DNA from: Lachnospiraceae bacterium AM93-12TA
Lineage (GTDB): Bacteria; Bacillota; Clostridia; Lachnospirales; Lachnospiraceae
Assembly: GCA_027698105.1 (NCBI GenBank)
Contig: JAQERH010000005.1
Location: forward strand, 35,840-99,839
DNA: 64,000 nucleotides
Reading direction: 5' to 3'
This document shows positions 1 through 8,934 of this stretch, in pieces. The notes under the pieces were generated by a model. It had not been told where the DNA came from and ran no database searches. It was given only the letters and a program-made list of their open reading frames with translations. The translations under genes and the position numbers were made by a program. The number at the start of each line of letters is the position of its first letter. The stretch's first letter is position 1.

Positions 1-596
1 AGCTGATTGTTTATGGTCTGCTGTTAATGTACATCATGATCAACGGCAATAACGGACAGCCTCTGTCCGGTCTTGATGATTCCTTCAAGACCTTCGTTAC
101 AGGCAGCATCTTAAAGGTTGGCGGCGTTGCGATTCCGAACTACGTATGGTACGGCATGATTGTAGTGGCCATCATGTGGTTCATCTGGAATAAGACTACA
201 TTCGGTAAAAACATGTTTGCAGTTGGTTCCAACCCGGAGGCAGCTAACGTATCTGGTGTAAACGTAATGAGAACCACAATTCTGGTACACACACTGGCAG
301 GTATGATGTACGGTGTGACAGGCTTTATTGAGTCTGCACGTATCGGTTCCAACCAGGCTAATACAGGTCTGAACTACGAGTGTGACGCTATCGCAGCCTG
401 CGTTATCGGCGGCGTATCCTTCGTAGGTGGTACTGGTAAGATCAGCGGCGTTGTTATGGGTGTATTCTTACTCAGAATCATCTTCGTTGCCCTGAACTTC
501 CTCTCTATCAATATGAACATGCAGTATGTAATTAAGGGTCTTATTATCCTGGTTGCCTGCGCTATCGATATGAGAAAGTATCTGGTAAGAAAGTAA
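1..596 (+). CDS. mglC: Sugar ABC transporter permease, MglC/RbsC-like (5' end outside window)
   Basis: This is the C-terminal part of an inner-membrane permease of the galactose/methyl-galactoside or ribose type (BPD_transp_2 family); it would form the channel for a periplasmic-binding-protein-dependent sugar importer. The reading frame is open from the first base of the window. The family signature GGVSFVGGTGKISGVVMG is present near the C-terminus, flanked by hydrophobic helices, and the protein ends in a short basic tail (MRKYLVRK). The ATPase and binding protein are presumably upstream, outside the window. A strong hairpin terminator follows, so this is the last gene of its operon. Sugar specificity cannot be decided from this fragment. 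Confidence 0.85.
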   Translation, partial: LIVYGLLLMYIMINGNNGQPLSGLDDSFKTFVTGSILKVGGVAIPNYVWYGMIVVAIMWFIWNKTTFGKNMFAVGSNPEAANVSGVNVMRTTILVHTLAGMMYGVTGFIESARIGSNQANTGLNYECDAIAACVIGGVSFVGGTGKISGVVMGVFLLRIIFVALNFLSINMNMQYVIKGLIILVACAIDMRKYLVRK

Positions 597-627
597 TGAA
601 TCTGCGGGGAGTATAGGCTTCCGGCAG

Positions 628-680
628 AAGGGGATTCACGGAAAGCAGAGATGCTTAGGGGAATCCCCTTTCTTTATTTT
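628..680 (+). terminator. Rho-independent terminator after the permease gene
   Basis: AAGGGGATT (628-636) pairs with AATCCCCTT (662-670), and a T-rich tract TCTTTATTTT follows. It closes the sugar-transport operon before the divergent-function gene at 737. Confidence 0.75.
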
Positions 681-736
681 ATAGGAAATTGCATTTGATG
701 AATTCTTTTTTATAGGGCAGTATGGAGGAAAAAGAA

Positions 737-1363
737 ATGGAAGAACAGGATAAAAAGCAGCTGGAAACAGAAAGAGAAGAAGATAAGGAGCAGGAAAATC
801 CCATGATCCGAAAGAGGCTGTTCGGGCGGGGAATTTATGGAAGCAAGGATGTTCCCATCCGCCTGCTGGACGGGCTGATTGCTTTTTTGATGATTGCAAT
901 TGTGGGAATGATTGCCTATTTTGCCTTTCATGGCGGCTATACCGTTACGTTCGACTCACAGGGAGGAACAGAGGTAAAATCCCAGAAGCTGAAGTATGGT
1001 GATACAGTGGCAGAGCCGGAAGATCCAGTCAGACAGGGGTATGAATTTGCCGGCTGGTACACGGAGAGCGGAGCGCTTGAGTGGTATTTTCCAGAAGCCT
1101 CAGTGGAAGGTGATATCACCCTGTATGCTCACTGGACTCCAGCCAAAATTACAGTAAAATTTGATCTGGATGGAGGCAACATAGGAGGAGAGGAAGAAGC
1201 TGCACCAGTGCAGGTTACTTTTGAAGACGCTTATGGAAAACTCCCTGTCCCTGAAAAGGCGGGATACCAGTTTGCCGGCTGGAGCTACAGCGGACAGATG
1301 ATAGAAAGCAGTACGATTGTGACAACGAACGGGGAGCACGTGCTGACTGCTGTGTGGGAATAA
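737..1363 (+). CDS. Membrane-anchored protein with InlB B-repeat (Flg_new) domains
   Basis: The 208-residue product has a strongly charged Glu/Lys-rich N-terminus, one hydrophobic segment (roughly residues 44-65, LLDGLIAFLMIAIVGMIAYF), and then two Listeria-Bacteroides/InlB B-repeat units. Both carry the diagnostic pattern: a beta-strand with FDSQGGT or FDLDGGN, a GY(E/Q)FAGW core, and a closing YAHW or LTAVW. Such repeats are beta-grasp-like extracellular modules of surface proteins, so the C-terminal part should face outward. The start at 737 is preferred to the ATG at 722 because GGAGG at 724-728 sits at good spacing before it. The next gene follows after 12 bases. The biological role is unknown. 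Confidence 0.75.
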   Translation: MEEQDKKQLETEREEDKEQENPMIRKRLFGRGIYGSKDVPIRLLDGLIAFLMIAIVGMIAYFAFHGGYTVTFDSQGGTEVKSQKLKYGDTVAEPEDPVRQGYEFAGWYTESGALEWYFPEASVEGDITLYAHWTPAKITVKFDLDGGNIGGEEEAAPVQVTFEDAYGKLPVPEKAGYQFAGWSYSGQMIESSTIVTTNGEHVLTAVWE

Positions 1364-1375
1364 GAGGAGAAGATT

Positions 1376-1741
1376 ATGAATCAGTTTGAACCGGTATCAA
1401 TGATTTCCTCCATTATAGGGATGGCTCTCAGTGTGGGAATGCTGGTATTTACTATCGGCGGAGGCATACAGATGTTCAGAAAGGCAGGAGTGCCGGGGAT
1501 TTTTGCGATTATCCCCTTTGTGAATTCCTGGCAGCTGATGAAAATAACATGGGGCAAGGGCTGGTATATGCTGCTGCTTTTTATTCCCATTGTAAACCTT
1601 GTAATATGGGTGATTACCTGTGGCAAACTGGCTGCAGTCTTTGGAAAAGGAATGCTGTTTGCTGTCGGCTTATTTTTCCTCTCGCCGTTTTTTGTAGGAT
1701 TTCTGGGATGGGGAGAGGCAGAGTATCTGGGACCACAGTAA
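1376..1741 (+). CDS. Small DUF5684-type membrane protein
   Basis: A 121-residue, very hydrophobic protein with about four predicted membrane helices. The pattern GGGIQMFRKAGVPGIFAIIP followed by WGKGWYMLLLFIPIVNLV resembles the DUF5684 family, found with signal-peptidase-like or surface-protein genes in Firmicutes. It starts 12 bases after the InlB-repeat protein with its own GAGGAG site, so the two are probably co-transcribed and may work together at the membrane. No catalytic motif is visible. The family assignment is from memory of the pattern and is moderately certain. Confidence 0.65.
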   Translation: MNQFEPVSMISSIIGMALSVGMLVFTIGGGIQMFRKAGVPGIFAIIPFVNSWQLMKITWGKGWYMLLLFIPIVNLVIWVITCGKLAAVFGKGMLFAVGLFFLSPFFVGFLGWGEAEYLGPQ

Positions 1742-1758
1742 AGATAGAGGAATATCAG

Positions 1759-1787
1759 TTGACTTTTGCAGTTAAACTGTTTAAAAT
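1759..1787 (+). promoter_or_regulatory. Sigma-A-type promoter of the ileS leader
   Basis: TTGACT (1759-1764) is followed after exactly 17 bases by TAAAAT (1782-1787). This places the transcription start near 1794, about 330 bases before the ileS start codon, which fits a long T-box leader. Confidence 0.7.
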
Positions 1788-1799
1788 AGTATACTGTAC

Positions 1800-2082
1800 A
1801 AGTAATTTTATATGTTTAAACCAGAAAAACTGTGACGGAGACAGTAAGGCTTTACGGAAAGGCAAAGCGAGGCAGGGAGGGTGAGAGCCTGCTGCGAGTA
1901 GGGAAGCACTGAATATCACTCCTGAGTTGCAGGCTGAACGGGATGCCTTTTCGTCATGGGCTTCCTTATTAAGCTGAGCCGGTGTCCGCCGTTAGAGGGA
2001 GCGCATATGAAGTATGCAGTAACAGGTGGTAAAACGAAGTGATTGACAGCCTTCGTCCTTTTACGGGACGGAGGCTTTTTAC
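1800..2082 (+). promoter_or_regulatory. T-box riboswitch, isoleucine specifier, controlling ileS
   Basis: The leader shows the main T-box parts. Stem I contains an AGTA/GAA pair of motifs (1897-1900 and 1911-1913) typical of the specifier loop, with ATC (Ile) at 1915-1917 followed by A. The T-box proper is degenerate (GGTGGTAAAACGAAG, 2024-2038). Its ACGAAG can pair with CTTCGT in the terminator's 5' arm, giving the antiterminator. The terminator is GCCTTCGTCC (2049-2058) with GGGACGGAGGC (2065-2075) and five Ts. Uncharged tRNA-Ile should bind and allow read-through into ileS. The specifier codon agrees with the downstream gene. Confidence 0.9.
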
Positions 2083-2126
2083 GCTTTCTGCATACACAAA
2101 AATTCACCAGACAGGAGGAAAAAAAC

Positions 2127-5100
2127 ATGTACGACAAGGTCTCTACTGACATGAATTTTGTGGAGAGAGAAAAAAAGACAGAGAAATTCTGGGCTGACAA
2201 TCAGATTTTTGAGAAGAGTATTGAAAGCCGGAAACAGGGCCCGACTTATACTTTTTACGACGGTCCGCCTACCGCTAACGGAAAGCCACATATCGGCCAC
2301 GTTTTAACACGCGTTATCAAGGATATGATTCCAAGATACCGCACAATGAAGGGATATATGGTTCCGAGAAAGGCCGGCTGGGATACACACGGACTTCCAG
2401 TAGAGCTGGAAGTAGAGAAAATGCTGGGTCTGGACGGTAAAGAGCAGATCGAGCAGTATGGTTTGGATCCGTTTATCGGACACTGCAAGGAGAGTGTCTG
2501 GAAGTATAAGGGCATGTGGGAGGATTTCTCCGCAACCGTTGGCTTCTGGGCTGATATGGAACATCCATATGTTACCTATCACAATGATTTTATTGAGTCT
2601 GAGTGGTGGGCACTTAAGCAGATCTGGGAAAAGGGACTGCTCTACAAGGGATTTAAGATTGTGCCTTACTGTCCGCGCTGCGGAACTCCGCTGTCCAGCC
2701 ATGAGGTTGCTCAGGGATATAAGGATGTGAAGGAGCGCTCTGCCATTGCCAAGTTTAAGGTAAAGGGTGAGGATGCGTATATTCTGGCATGGACCACAAC
2801 TCCGTGGACACTGCCTTCCAACGTGGCTCTCTGTGTACATCCGGATGAGACTTACGTAAAAGTCCAGATGAAGGAAGACGGCACAGTCTACTACATGGCT
2901 GAGGCCCTCTGTAATACAGTTCTTGGCGAGGGAACCTACGAGGTAAAGGAAAGCTTTACGGGAAAAGATTTAGAGTATAAGGAGTATGAGCCATTATTTG
3001 ACTGTGCAGGCGAGATCTGTGCAAAGCAGCGCAAGAAGGCATACTTTGTAGTCTGTGACACCTATGTTACTCTGACAGACGGTACAGGAGTAGTTCACAT
3101 TGCCCCGGCCTTCGGTGAGGATGACAGCAAGGTGGGAAGAAAGTACGATCTTCCGTTCGTGCAGTTAGTAGATGCAAAGGGCGAGATGACAAAGGAGACT
3201 CCGTGGCCAGGAACCTTCTGCAAAAAGGCAGACCCGCTGGTTCTTAAGGATCTGGAAGAGAGAGGGCTCTTATTCTCTGCTCCAAACTTTGAGCACAGCT
3301 ATCCTCACTGCTGGAGATGCGACACTCCTCTGATTTATTATGCAAGAGAGTCCTGGTTCATCAAGATGACAGCCGTAAAGGACGATTTAATCCGCAATAA
3401 TAATACAATTAACTGGATCCCGGAGAGCATTGGAAAGGGACGTTTCGGTGACTGGCTGGAGAATGTACAGGACTGGGGCGTTTCCAGAAACCGCTACTGG
3501 GGAACTCCTCTCAATATCTGGGAGTGTGAGTGCGGCTGCCAGCACTCTATCGGAAGCATCGAGGAATTAAAGAGCATGTCCGACAACTGTCCGGACGATA
3601 TTGAGCTGCACCGTCCATTTATTGACGCAGTGACGATCCGATGTCCAAAGTGCGGTAAGGAAATGCACCGTGTTCCTGAGGTAATTGACTGCTGGTTCGA
3701 TTCTGGATCCATGCCGTTTGCACAGCACCACTATCCATTCGAAAACCAGGATCTGTTTGAGCAGCAGTTCCCGGCAGACTTTATCTCAGAGGCTGTGGAC
3801 CAGACGAGAGGATGGTTCTATTCCCTTTTAGCGATTTCCACACTGCTCTTTAACAAGGCGCCTTACAAGAATGTAATTGTGCTGGGACATGTGCAGGATG
3901 AAAATGGACAGAAGATGAGTAAGTCCAAGGGAAATGCAGTGGATCCGTTTGAAGCTCTTTCTACCTACGGCGCAGATGCAATCCGCTGGTATTTCTATAT
4001 CAACAGTGCTCCGTGGCTTCCAAACCGTTTCCACGGCAAGGCAGTGATGGAGGGACAGAGAAAATTCATGGGAACTCTCTGGAATACCTATGCTTTCTTT
4101 GTTCTCTATGCCAATATTGACAGCTTCGATGCAACTAAGTACAGCTTAGAGTATGATAAGCTTCCAGTTATGGATAAATGGCTTCTGTCCAAGTTAAATA
4201 CTCTGATTAAAGAGGTGGATGATAACCTTGGCAACTACAGAATTCCAGAGGCTGCCAGAGCACTTCAGGATTTTGTGGATGACATGAGTAACTGGTATGT
4301 AAGAAGAAGCCGTGAGCGTTTCTGGGCTAAGGGAATGGAGCAGGATAAGATCAACGCGTATATGACGCTTTATACAGCTCTTGTAACTGTTTCCAAGGTG
4401 GCTGCTCCGATGATTCCATTCATGTGTGAGGATATTTACCAGAATCTGGTAAGAAACATCGATAAGACAGCTCCGGAGAGCGTTCACCTGTGCAGCTTCC
4501 CGGAGGCACAGGAAAGCTTTATCGACAAGGAGCTGGAGGCATACATGGACGAAGTCTTAAAGATTGTTGTATTTGGCCGCGCTGCCAGAAATACAGCGAA
4601 TATTAAGAATCGTCAGCCAATCGGCAAGATGTTTGTAAAAGCAGAGAGAAGCCTTCCAGAGTTCTACCAGGAGATCATCGAGGATGAGTTAAATGTAAAG
4701 AGCGTGGAATTCACAGATGATGTGAGAGCCTTTACCTCTTATACCTTTAAGCCGCAGCTTCGTACAGTGGGACCAAAATATGGAAAGCAGCTGGGAAATA
4801 TTAAGAAGGCTCTGGCTGAAATTGACGGAAATGCAGCAATGGATACCTTAAAGGAAAAGGGAGCTTTAACCTTTGATTTCGGCGGTGAGGAAGTTGTTCT
4901 CACAGAAGAAGATCTTCTGATTGATGCCGCTCAGGTAGAGGGATATATTTCCGAGGGAGATAATACAGTGATGGCAGTTCTCGACACGAACCTGACTCCG
5001 GAGCTTTTAGAGGAAGGCTTTGTAAGAGAGCTGATCAGCAAGATTCAGACAATGAGAAAAGAAGCCGGATTCGAGGTTATGAACCACATCCGCGTGTTTG

Positions 5101-5264
5101 CAGAAGGAAATGAGAAGATTTCCGCTGTTTTTGCAGCACACGGAGAGGAAATTAAGGGCGAGGTTCTGGCAGACGAGATTGTAACTGGACAGACAGGCGG
5201 ATACTCAAAAGAATGGAGTATTAACGGTGAAAAGGTAGTGCTCGGCGTTGAAAAGACAGCGTAG
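2127..5264 (+). CDS. ileS: Isoleucyl-tRNA synthetase
   Basis: A class Ia synthetase of 1045 residues that charges tRNA-Ile in the cytoplasm. The HIGH motif is seen in TANGKPHIGHV and the KMSKS motif in GQKMSKSKGN. The editing (CP1) domain contains the expected TTPWTLPSN segment. Cys pairs (CPRCG, CWRC, CPKCG) lie in the insertion regions. The length and the GWDTHGLPVE motif suggest the longer, eukaryote-like IleS2 type, which is often mupirocin-tolerant; that inference rests on motif reading alone. The start at 2127 follows AGGAGG and matches the family N-terminus; an earlier in-frame ATG lies in the T-box terminator region. Expression is governed by the Ile T-box. Confidence 0.97.
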   Translation: MYDKVSTDMNFVEREKKTEKFWADNQIFEKSIESRKQGPTYTFYDGPPTANGKPHIGHVLTRVIKDMIPRYRTMKGYMVPRKAGWDTHGLPVELEVEKMLGLDGKEQIEQYGLDPFIGHCKESVWKYKGMWEDFSATVGFWADMEHPYVTYHNDFIESEWWALKQIWEKGLLYKGFKIVPYCPRCGTPLSSHEVAQGYKDVKERSAIAKFKVKGEDAYILAWTTTPWTLPSNVALCVHPDETYVKVQMKEDGTVYYMAEALCNTVLGEGTYEVKESFTGKDLEYKEYEPLFDCAGEICAKQRKKAYFVVCDTYVTLTDGTGVVHIAPAFGEDDSKVGRKYDLPFVQLVDAKGEMTKETPWPGTFCKKADPLVLKDLEERGLLFSAPNFEHSYPHCWRCDTPLIYYARESWFIKMTAVKDDLIRNNNTINWIPESIGKGRFGDWLENVQDWGVSRNRYWGTPLNIWECECGCQHSIGSIEELKSMSDNCPDDIELHRPFIDAVTIRCPKCGKEMHRVPEVIDCWFDSGSMPFAQHHYPFENQDLFEQQFPADFISEAVDQTRGWFYSLLAISTLLFNKAPYKNVIVLGHVQDENGQKMSKSKGNAVDPFEALSTYGADAIRWYFYINSAPWLPNRFHGKAVMEGQRKFMGTLWNTYAFFVLYANIDSFDATKYSLEYDKLPVMDKWLLSKLNTLIKEVDDNLGNYRIPEAARALQDFVDDMSNWYVRRSRERFWAKGMEQDKINAYMTLYTALVTVSKVAAPMIPFMCEDIYQNLVRNIDKTAPESVHLCSFPEAQESFIDKELEAYMDEVLKIVVFGRAARNTANIKNRQPIGKMFVKAERSLPEFYQEIIEDELNVKSVEFTDDVRAFTSYTFKPQLRTVGPKYGKQLGNIKKALAEIDGNAAMDTLKEKGALTFDFGGEEVVLTEEDLLIDAAQVEGYISEGDNTVMAVLDTNLTPELLEEGFVRELISKIQTMRKEAGFEVMNHIRVFAEGNEKISAVFAAHGEEIKGEVLADEIVTGQTGGYSKEWSINGEKVVLGVEKTA

Positions 5265-5286
5265 CCGCCGCCGGAATAAGCTGACA

Positions 5287-5307
5287 GGCGGGACTTTGAG
5301 TCCCGCC
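5287..5307 (+). terminator. Perfect 9-bp hairpin after ileS
   Basis: GGCGGGACT, loop TTG, AGTCCCGCC. The stem is perfect but only a weak T tract follows, so termination may be partial and glgP could receive some ileS transcript. Confidence 0.55.
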
Positions 5308-5347
5308 TTGTCCCAAAAGTGAAAAACGCTTGTTAGGAGGATGGAAG

Positions 5348-7798
5348 ATGCAGACCTTTGATAAGGAAACATTGAAAGAAAGCATTATTGACAATATGAA
5401 GAACCTGTACCGGAAAACGATTGATGAGGCTACACCTCAGCAGGTTTACCAGGCAGTTGCCTATGCGGTTAAGGATGTCATTATTGATCAGTGGATTGCC
5501 ACACACAAGGCGTACGAGGAGAACGACGCAAAAATCGTATACTATCTGTCTATGGAGTTTCTGATGGGACGCGCTCTGGGAAACAATATGATCAGTATTG
5601 GAGCCCAGAAAGCGATCAGGGAGGCTCTGGCAGATCTGGGCTTTGATTTGAATGCCATCGAGGATCAGGAACCGGATCCGGCCCTTGGAAATGGCGGCCT
5701 GGGAAGACTGGCGGCCTGCTTTTTAGATTCCCTGGCTACTCTGGGATATCCGGCATATGGCTGTGGAATCCGTTATCATTACGGTATGTTCAAGCAGAAA
5801 ATAGAGAACGGCTATCAGATAGAGGTTCCGGATGAGTGGCTGAAAAACGGTTATCCCTTTGAACTGCGCCGGGCAGAGTATGCCACAGAGGTAAAGTTCG
5901 GAGGATATGTGAAGACTGTCTGGGAGAATGGCAGAAATAAATTTATCCAGGAGGGATACCGCTCTGTTATGGCAATCCCCTACGATATGCCGATTGTAGG
6001 CTATGGCAATAATATGGTCAACACACTCCGCATCTGGGATGCCCAGCCGTTAAATTCCTTCAGCCTTCAGGCCTTCGATAAGGGTGATTATCAGAAGGCA
6101 GTAGAGGAGGAGAACCTGGCGAAAAACCTGGTAGAGGTGCTCTATCCAAATGACAATCACTATTCCGGCAAGGAGCTTCGCTTAAAACAGCAGTATTTCT
6201 TTATTTCTGCCAGCGTACAGCGGGCTGTGCTCAAATATAAGGAGACTCACGATGATATTCATAAGCTGCCGGAGAAAGTGATTTTCCAGTTAAACGATAC
6301 CCATCCGACAGTCGCCATTGCCGAGCTTATGAGAATCCTTCTGGATGTAGAAGGACTGGAGTGGGATGAGGCCTGGGCGATTACCACAAAGTGCTGCGCT
6401 TATACAAACCACACTATCATGTCCGAAGCCCTGGAAAAATGGCCGATTGAGCTCTTTTCACGTCTCCTTCCACGTATCTACCAGATTGTGGAGGAAATTA
6501 ACCGCCGTTTCTTAATTGAGGTGGAGAGACGCTATCCGGGAAATTATGAGAAGGTTAAAAAGATGGCCATTATCTTTGACGGGCAGGTAAAGATGGCCCA
6601 TCTTGCTATTGTAGCAGGATTTTCTGTCAACGGTGTGGCAAGACTTCACACGGAGATCTTAAAGAACCAGGAGCTGAGGGATTTCTATGAGATGATGCCG
6701 GAGAAGTTTAATAATAAGACAAACGGCATTACCCAGAGACGTTTCCTGCTCCATGGAAATCCGGAGCTGGCTGCCTGGGTGACAGATAAGATTGGAAGCG
6801 AATGGATTACCGATCTTTCTAAGATTGGCAAGCTGAAAATTTATGCAGATGATAAGAAATGCCAGCAGGAGTTTATGAATATCAAATATCATAATAAGCT
6901 GCGCCTGGCAAAGTATATCAAGGAGCACAATGGAATCGATGTGGATCCCCGCTCTATTTTCGATGTTCAGGTTAAGAGACTTCATGAGTACAAGAGACAG
7001 CTGTTAAATATTCTTCATATTATCTATCTGTACAACCAGCTGAAGGATAACCCGAATATGGAAATGATTCCGAGAACTTTCATTTTCGGAGCTAAGGCGG
7101 CTGCAGGCTATCAGATTGCCAAGAAGACCATCAAGCTTATTAACTCTGTTGCCAATGTGATCAACAATGACCGCTCTATCAATGGAAAGATCAAGGTAGT
7201 ATTTATTGAAGATTACCGTGTTTCCAATGCAGAGCTGATTTTTGCCGCGGCTGATGTCAGCGAGCAGATTTCTACTGCCAGCAAGGAGGCATCCGGCACA
7301 GGCAATATGAAGTTCATGTTAAACGGCGCTCTGACTCTGGGAACCATGGATGGAGCCAATGTGGAGATTGTAGAGGAGGTAGGGCAGGAGAATGCATTTA
7401 TCTTCGGACTTTCCTCTGACGAGGTTATCAACTATGAGAACAATGGCGGCTACAATCCAGTTGAGATCTTTAACACGGATCAGGAGATCAGAAGAGTGCT
7501 GATGCAGCTGATTAACGGCTACTTTGCACCTGAAAATCCAGAGCTGTTCAGAGATATCTACAACTCTCTCTTAAATACAAAGAACAGTGCGAAGGCTGAC
7601 ACATACTTTATTCTGAAAGACTTCCGCTCCTATGCAGAGGCCCAGAAGAGAGTGGAGGCGGCATATCGGAATGAGGACTGGTGGGCAAAGGCTGCTCTTT
7701 TAAATACAGCCAGCTCAGGCAAATTCTCTTCTGACAGAACGATTGAGGAGTATGTAAAGGATATCTGGCATCTGGAAAAGATTCAGGTAGAAATGTAG
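5348..7798 (+). CDS. glgP: Glycogen/alpha-glucan phosphorylase
   Basis: A GT35 family enzyme of 816 residues that releases glucose-1-phosphate from the non-reducing ends of glycogen or maltodextrin, using pyridoxal phosphate. The substrate and PLP motifs are visible: EPDPALGNGGLGRLAACFLDS in the N-terminal domain, FDVQVKRLHEYKRQ, and the PLP-lysine signature EASGTGNMKFMLNG. The length is that of ordinary bacterial GlgP. The start at 5348 has AGGAGG at 5335-5340 with 7-base spacing; the in-frame ATG at 5341 is too close to it. A terminator follows, so this is probably a single-gene unit, possibly fed by ileS read-through. Confidence 0.96.
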   Translation: MQTFDKETLKESIIDNMKNLYRKTIDEATPQQVYQAVAYAVKDVIIDQWIATHKAYEENDAKIVYYLSMEFLMGRALGNNMISIGAQKAIREALADLGFDLNAIEDQEPDPALGNGGLGRLAACFLDSLATLGYPAYGCGIRYHYGMFKQKIENGYQIEVPDEWLKNGYPFELRRAEYATEVKFGGYVKTVWENGRNKFIQEGYRSVMAIPYDMPIVGYGNNMVNTLRIWDAQPLNSFSLQAFDKGDYQKAVEEENLAKNLVEVLYPNDNHYSGKELRLKQQYFFISASVQRAVLKYKETHDDIHKLPEKVIFQLNDTHPTVAIAELMRILLDVEGLEWDEAWAITTKCCAYTNHTIMSEALEKWPIELFSRLLPRIYQIVEEINRRFLIEVERRYPGNYEKVKKMAIIFDGQVKMAHLAIVAGFSVNGVARLHTEILKNQELRDFYEMMPEKFNNKTNGITQRRFLLHGNPELAAWVTDKIGSEWITDLSKIGKLKIYADDKKCQQEFMNIKYHNKLRLAKYIKEHNGIDVDPRSIFDVQVKRLHEYKRQLLNILHIIYLYNQLKDNPNMEMIPRTFIFGAKAAAGYQIAKKTIKLINSVANVINNDRSINGKIKVVFIEDYRVSNAELIFAAADVSEQISTASKEASGTGNMKFMLNGALTLGTMDGANVEIVEEVGQENAFIFGLSSDEVINYENNGGYNPVEIFNTDQEIRRVLMQLINGYFAPENPELFRDIYNSLLNTKNSAKADTYFILKDFRSYAEAQKRVEAAYRNEDWWAKAALLNTASSGKFSSDRTIEEYVKDIWHLEKIQVEM

Positions 7799-7826
7799 AA
7801 AATGTTCTAATTATATAGAGAAATAG

Positions 7827-7880
7827 AAAAAAGGGAACTGTTTTGCTCAGGATAGTGCAGAATAGTTCCTTTTTTCGTTT
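7827..7880 (+). terminator. Rho-independent terminator after glgP
   Basis: An A-rich arm ending in GGAACT pairs with AGTTCC followed by TTTTTTCG TTTT. This separates glgP from the sporulation genes. Confidence 0.8.
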
Positions 7881-7973
7881 TATAGTGCAGCTTCCTGGTT
7901 ATAAATCCTGAGTGCTTCACATAGACTCTTAGAAGGATATGGATTCTGTGTGGCAGCAAAGGAGAGATGATTT

Positions 7974-8894
7974 ATGAAACGGACTGCAGCCCTGTGCATG
8001 AGCCTGCTTTTATTCCCCTATCTGTTTACCATGGCATGGACAGGCCGGGCAGAGGGGATGATTCGGATGGAAAACAGCGCCGCAGAAAAGCGGATGATCA
8101 TATTGGATCGGGGAGGAGAGGGATATCCTGTCCCTGTGGAGGATTATCTTATCGGAATGACGGCTATGCAGATTCCGGCTGATTATGAGAAAGAAACCAT
8201 CAAGGCTCAGACGATCATTGCCAGGACCTATCTGTGCAGCATCATGGGAGAGGAGAGGAGGATCCAGGAGTCAGCAATTGACGCAGATATTATGACAGAG
8301 GAGGAGATGAGGCGGAAGTGGGGAAAAGAAAATTTTCTGGATTATTATCAAAAATTTGCTGATGCAGCCAAGGAGACGGAAGGAATTGTCATCACATTTG
8401 AAGGAAAGGCTGTTGATCCTTTGTTTCACAGAGTCAGTGCAGGGAAAACAAGGGCAGGCGACAGTCTTCATCCCTATCTGGCTTCTGCAGACTGCGAAAA
8501 TGACGTGGGAGCAGAGGGATATTTAACAGCTGTAAGCATGACACCAGAGGAATTCTGCCAACGTCTGAGCGAAATAGAGGACTCTCTGAACCTTGTACCG
8601 GAGGAGGTTTATAAAAGCCTTCAGATTGTGGAAAGAGATGAGGCTGGATATGTCATCCAGGCGAAGATTGGAGAGAAGCTGTATACAGGAGAGGAGATTC
8701 AGTATGCCCTTGGATTGAAGTCACCATCTTTTTCTTTTGAAGAGATGGAGGGGAAGATCCGCTGTATCGTTCAGGGAGAGGGGCATGGATATGGTTTTGA
8801 TCAGTGGAATGCCAACGAGAAGGCTAAGGAAGGGTATACAGCAGAGGAACTGCTGAACTGTTATTATAAAAATATTGAGCTGATTTTTGAATAA
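7974..8894 (+). CDS. spoIID: SpoIID-family protein (stage II sporulation, peptidoglycan-linked)
   Basis: A 306-residue SpoIID/LytB-domain protein with an N-terminal membrane segment (about residues 5-24). SpoIID is a lytic transglycosylase of the septal DMP complex that drives engulfment. Family features seen are VEDYLIGMTAMQIPA, ETIKAQTIIARTYL and a C-terminal GHGYGFDQWNA before a Tyr-rich end. The residue that is normally the catalytic Glu in the EMPA motif reads Gln here (MQIPA, near residue 62), so transglycosylase activity is doubtful. It lies 40 bases upstream of a SpoIIQ-like gene, as in clostridia where spoIID and spoIIQ are adjacent. It could be a second, non-catalytic SpoIID paralogue. 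Confidence 0.8.
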   Translation: MKRTAALCMSLLLFPYLFTMAWTGRAEGMIRMENSAAEKRMIILDRGGEGYPVPVEDYLIGMTAMQIPADYEKETIKAQTIIARTYLCSIMGEERRIQESAIDADIMTEEEMRRKWGKENFLDYYQKFADAAKETEGIVITFEGKAVDPLFHRVSAGKTRAGDSLHPYLASADCENDVGAEGYLTAVSMTPEEFCQRLSEIEDSLNLVPEEVYKSLQIVERDEAGYVIQAKIGEKLYTGEEIQYALGLKSPSFSFEEMEGKIRCIVQGEGHGYGFDQWNANEKAKEGYTAEELLNCYYKNIELIFE

Positions 8895-8934
8895 GTCGCC
8901 TCGGTTTGGTAAGAATATTACCGAGGTGATAAGC

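Noticed and set aside
2304..2840. 178-codon minus-strand frame inside ileS
   Set aside because: Antisense to conserved IleRS coding sequence, no RBS.
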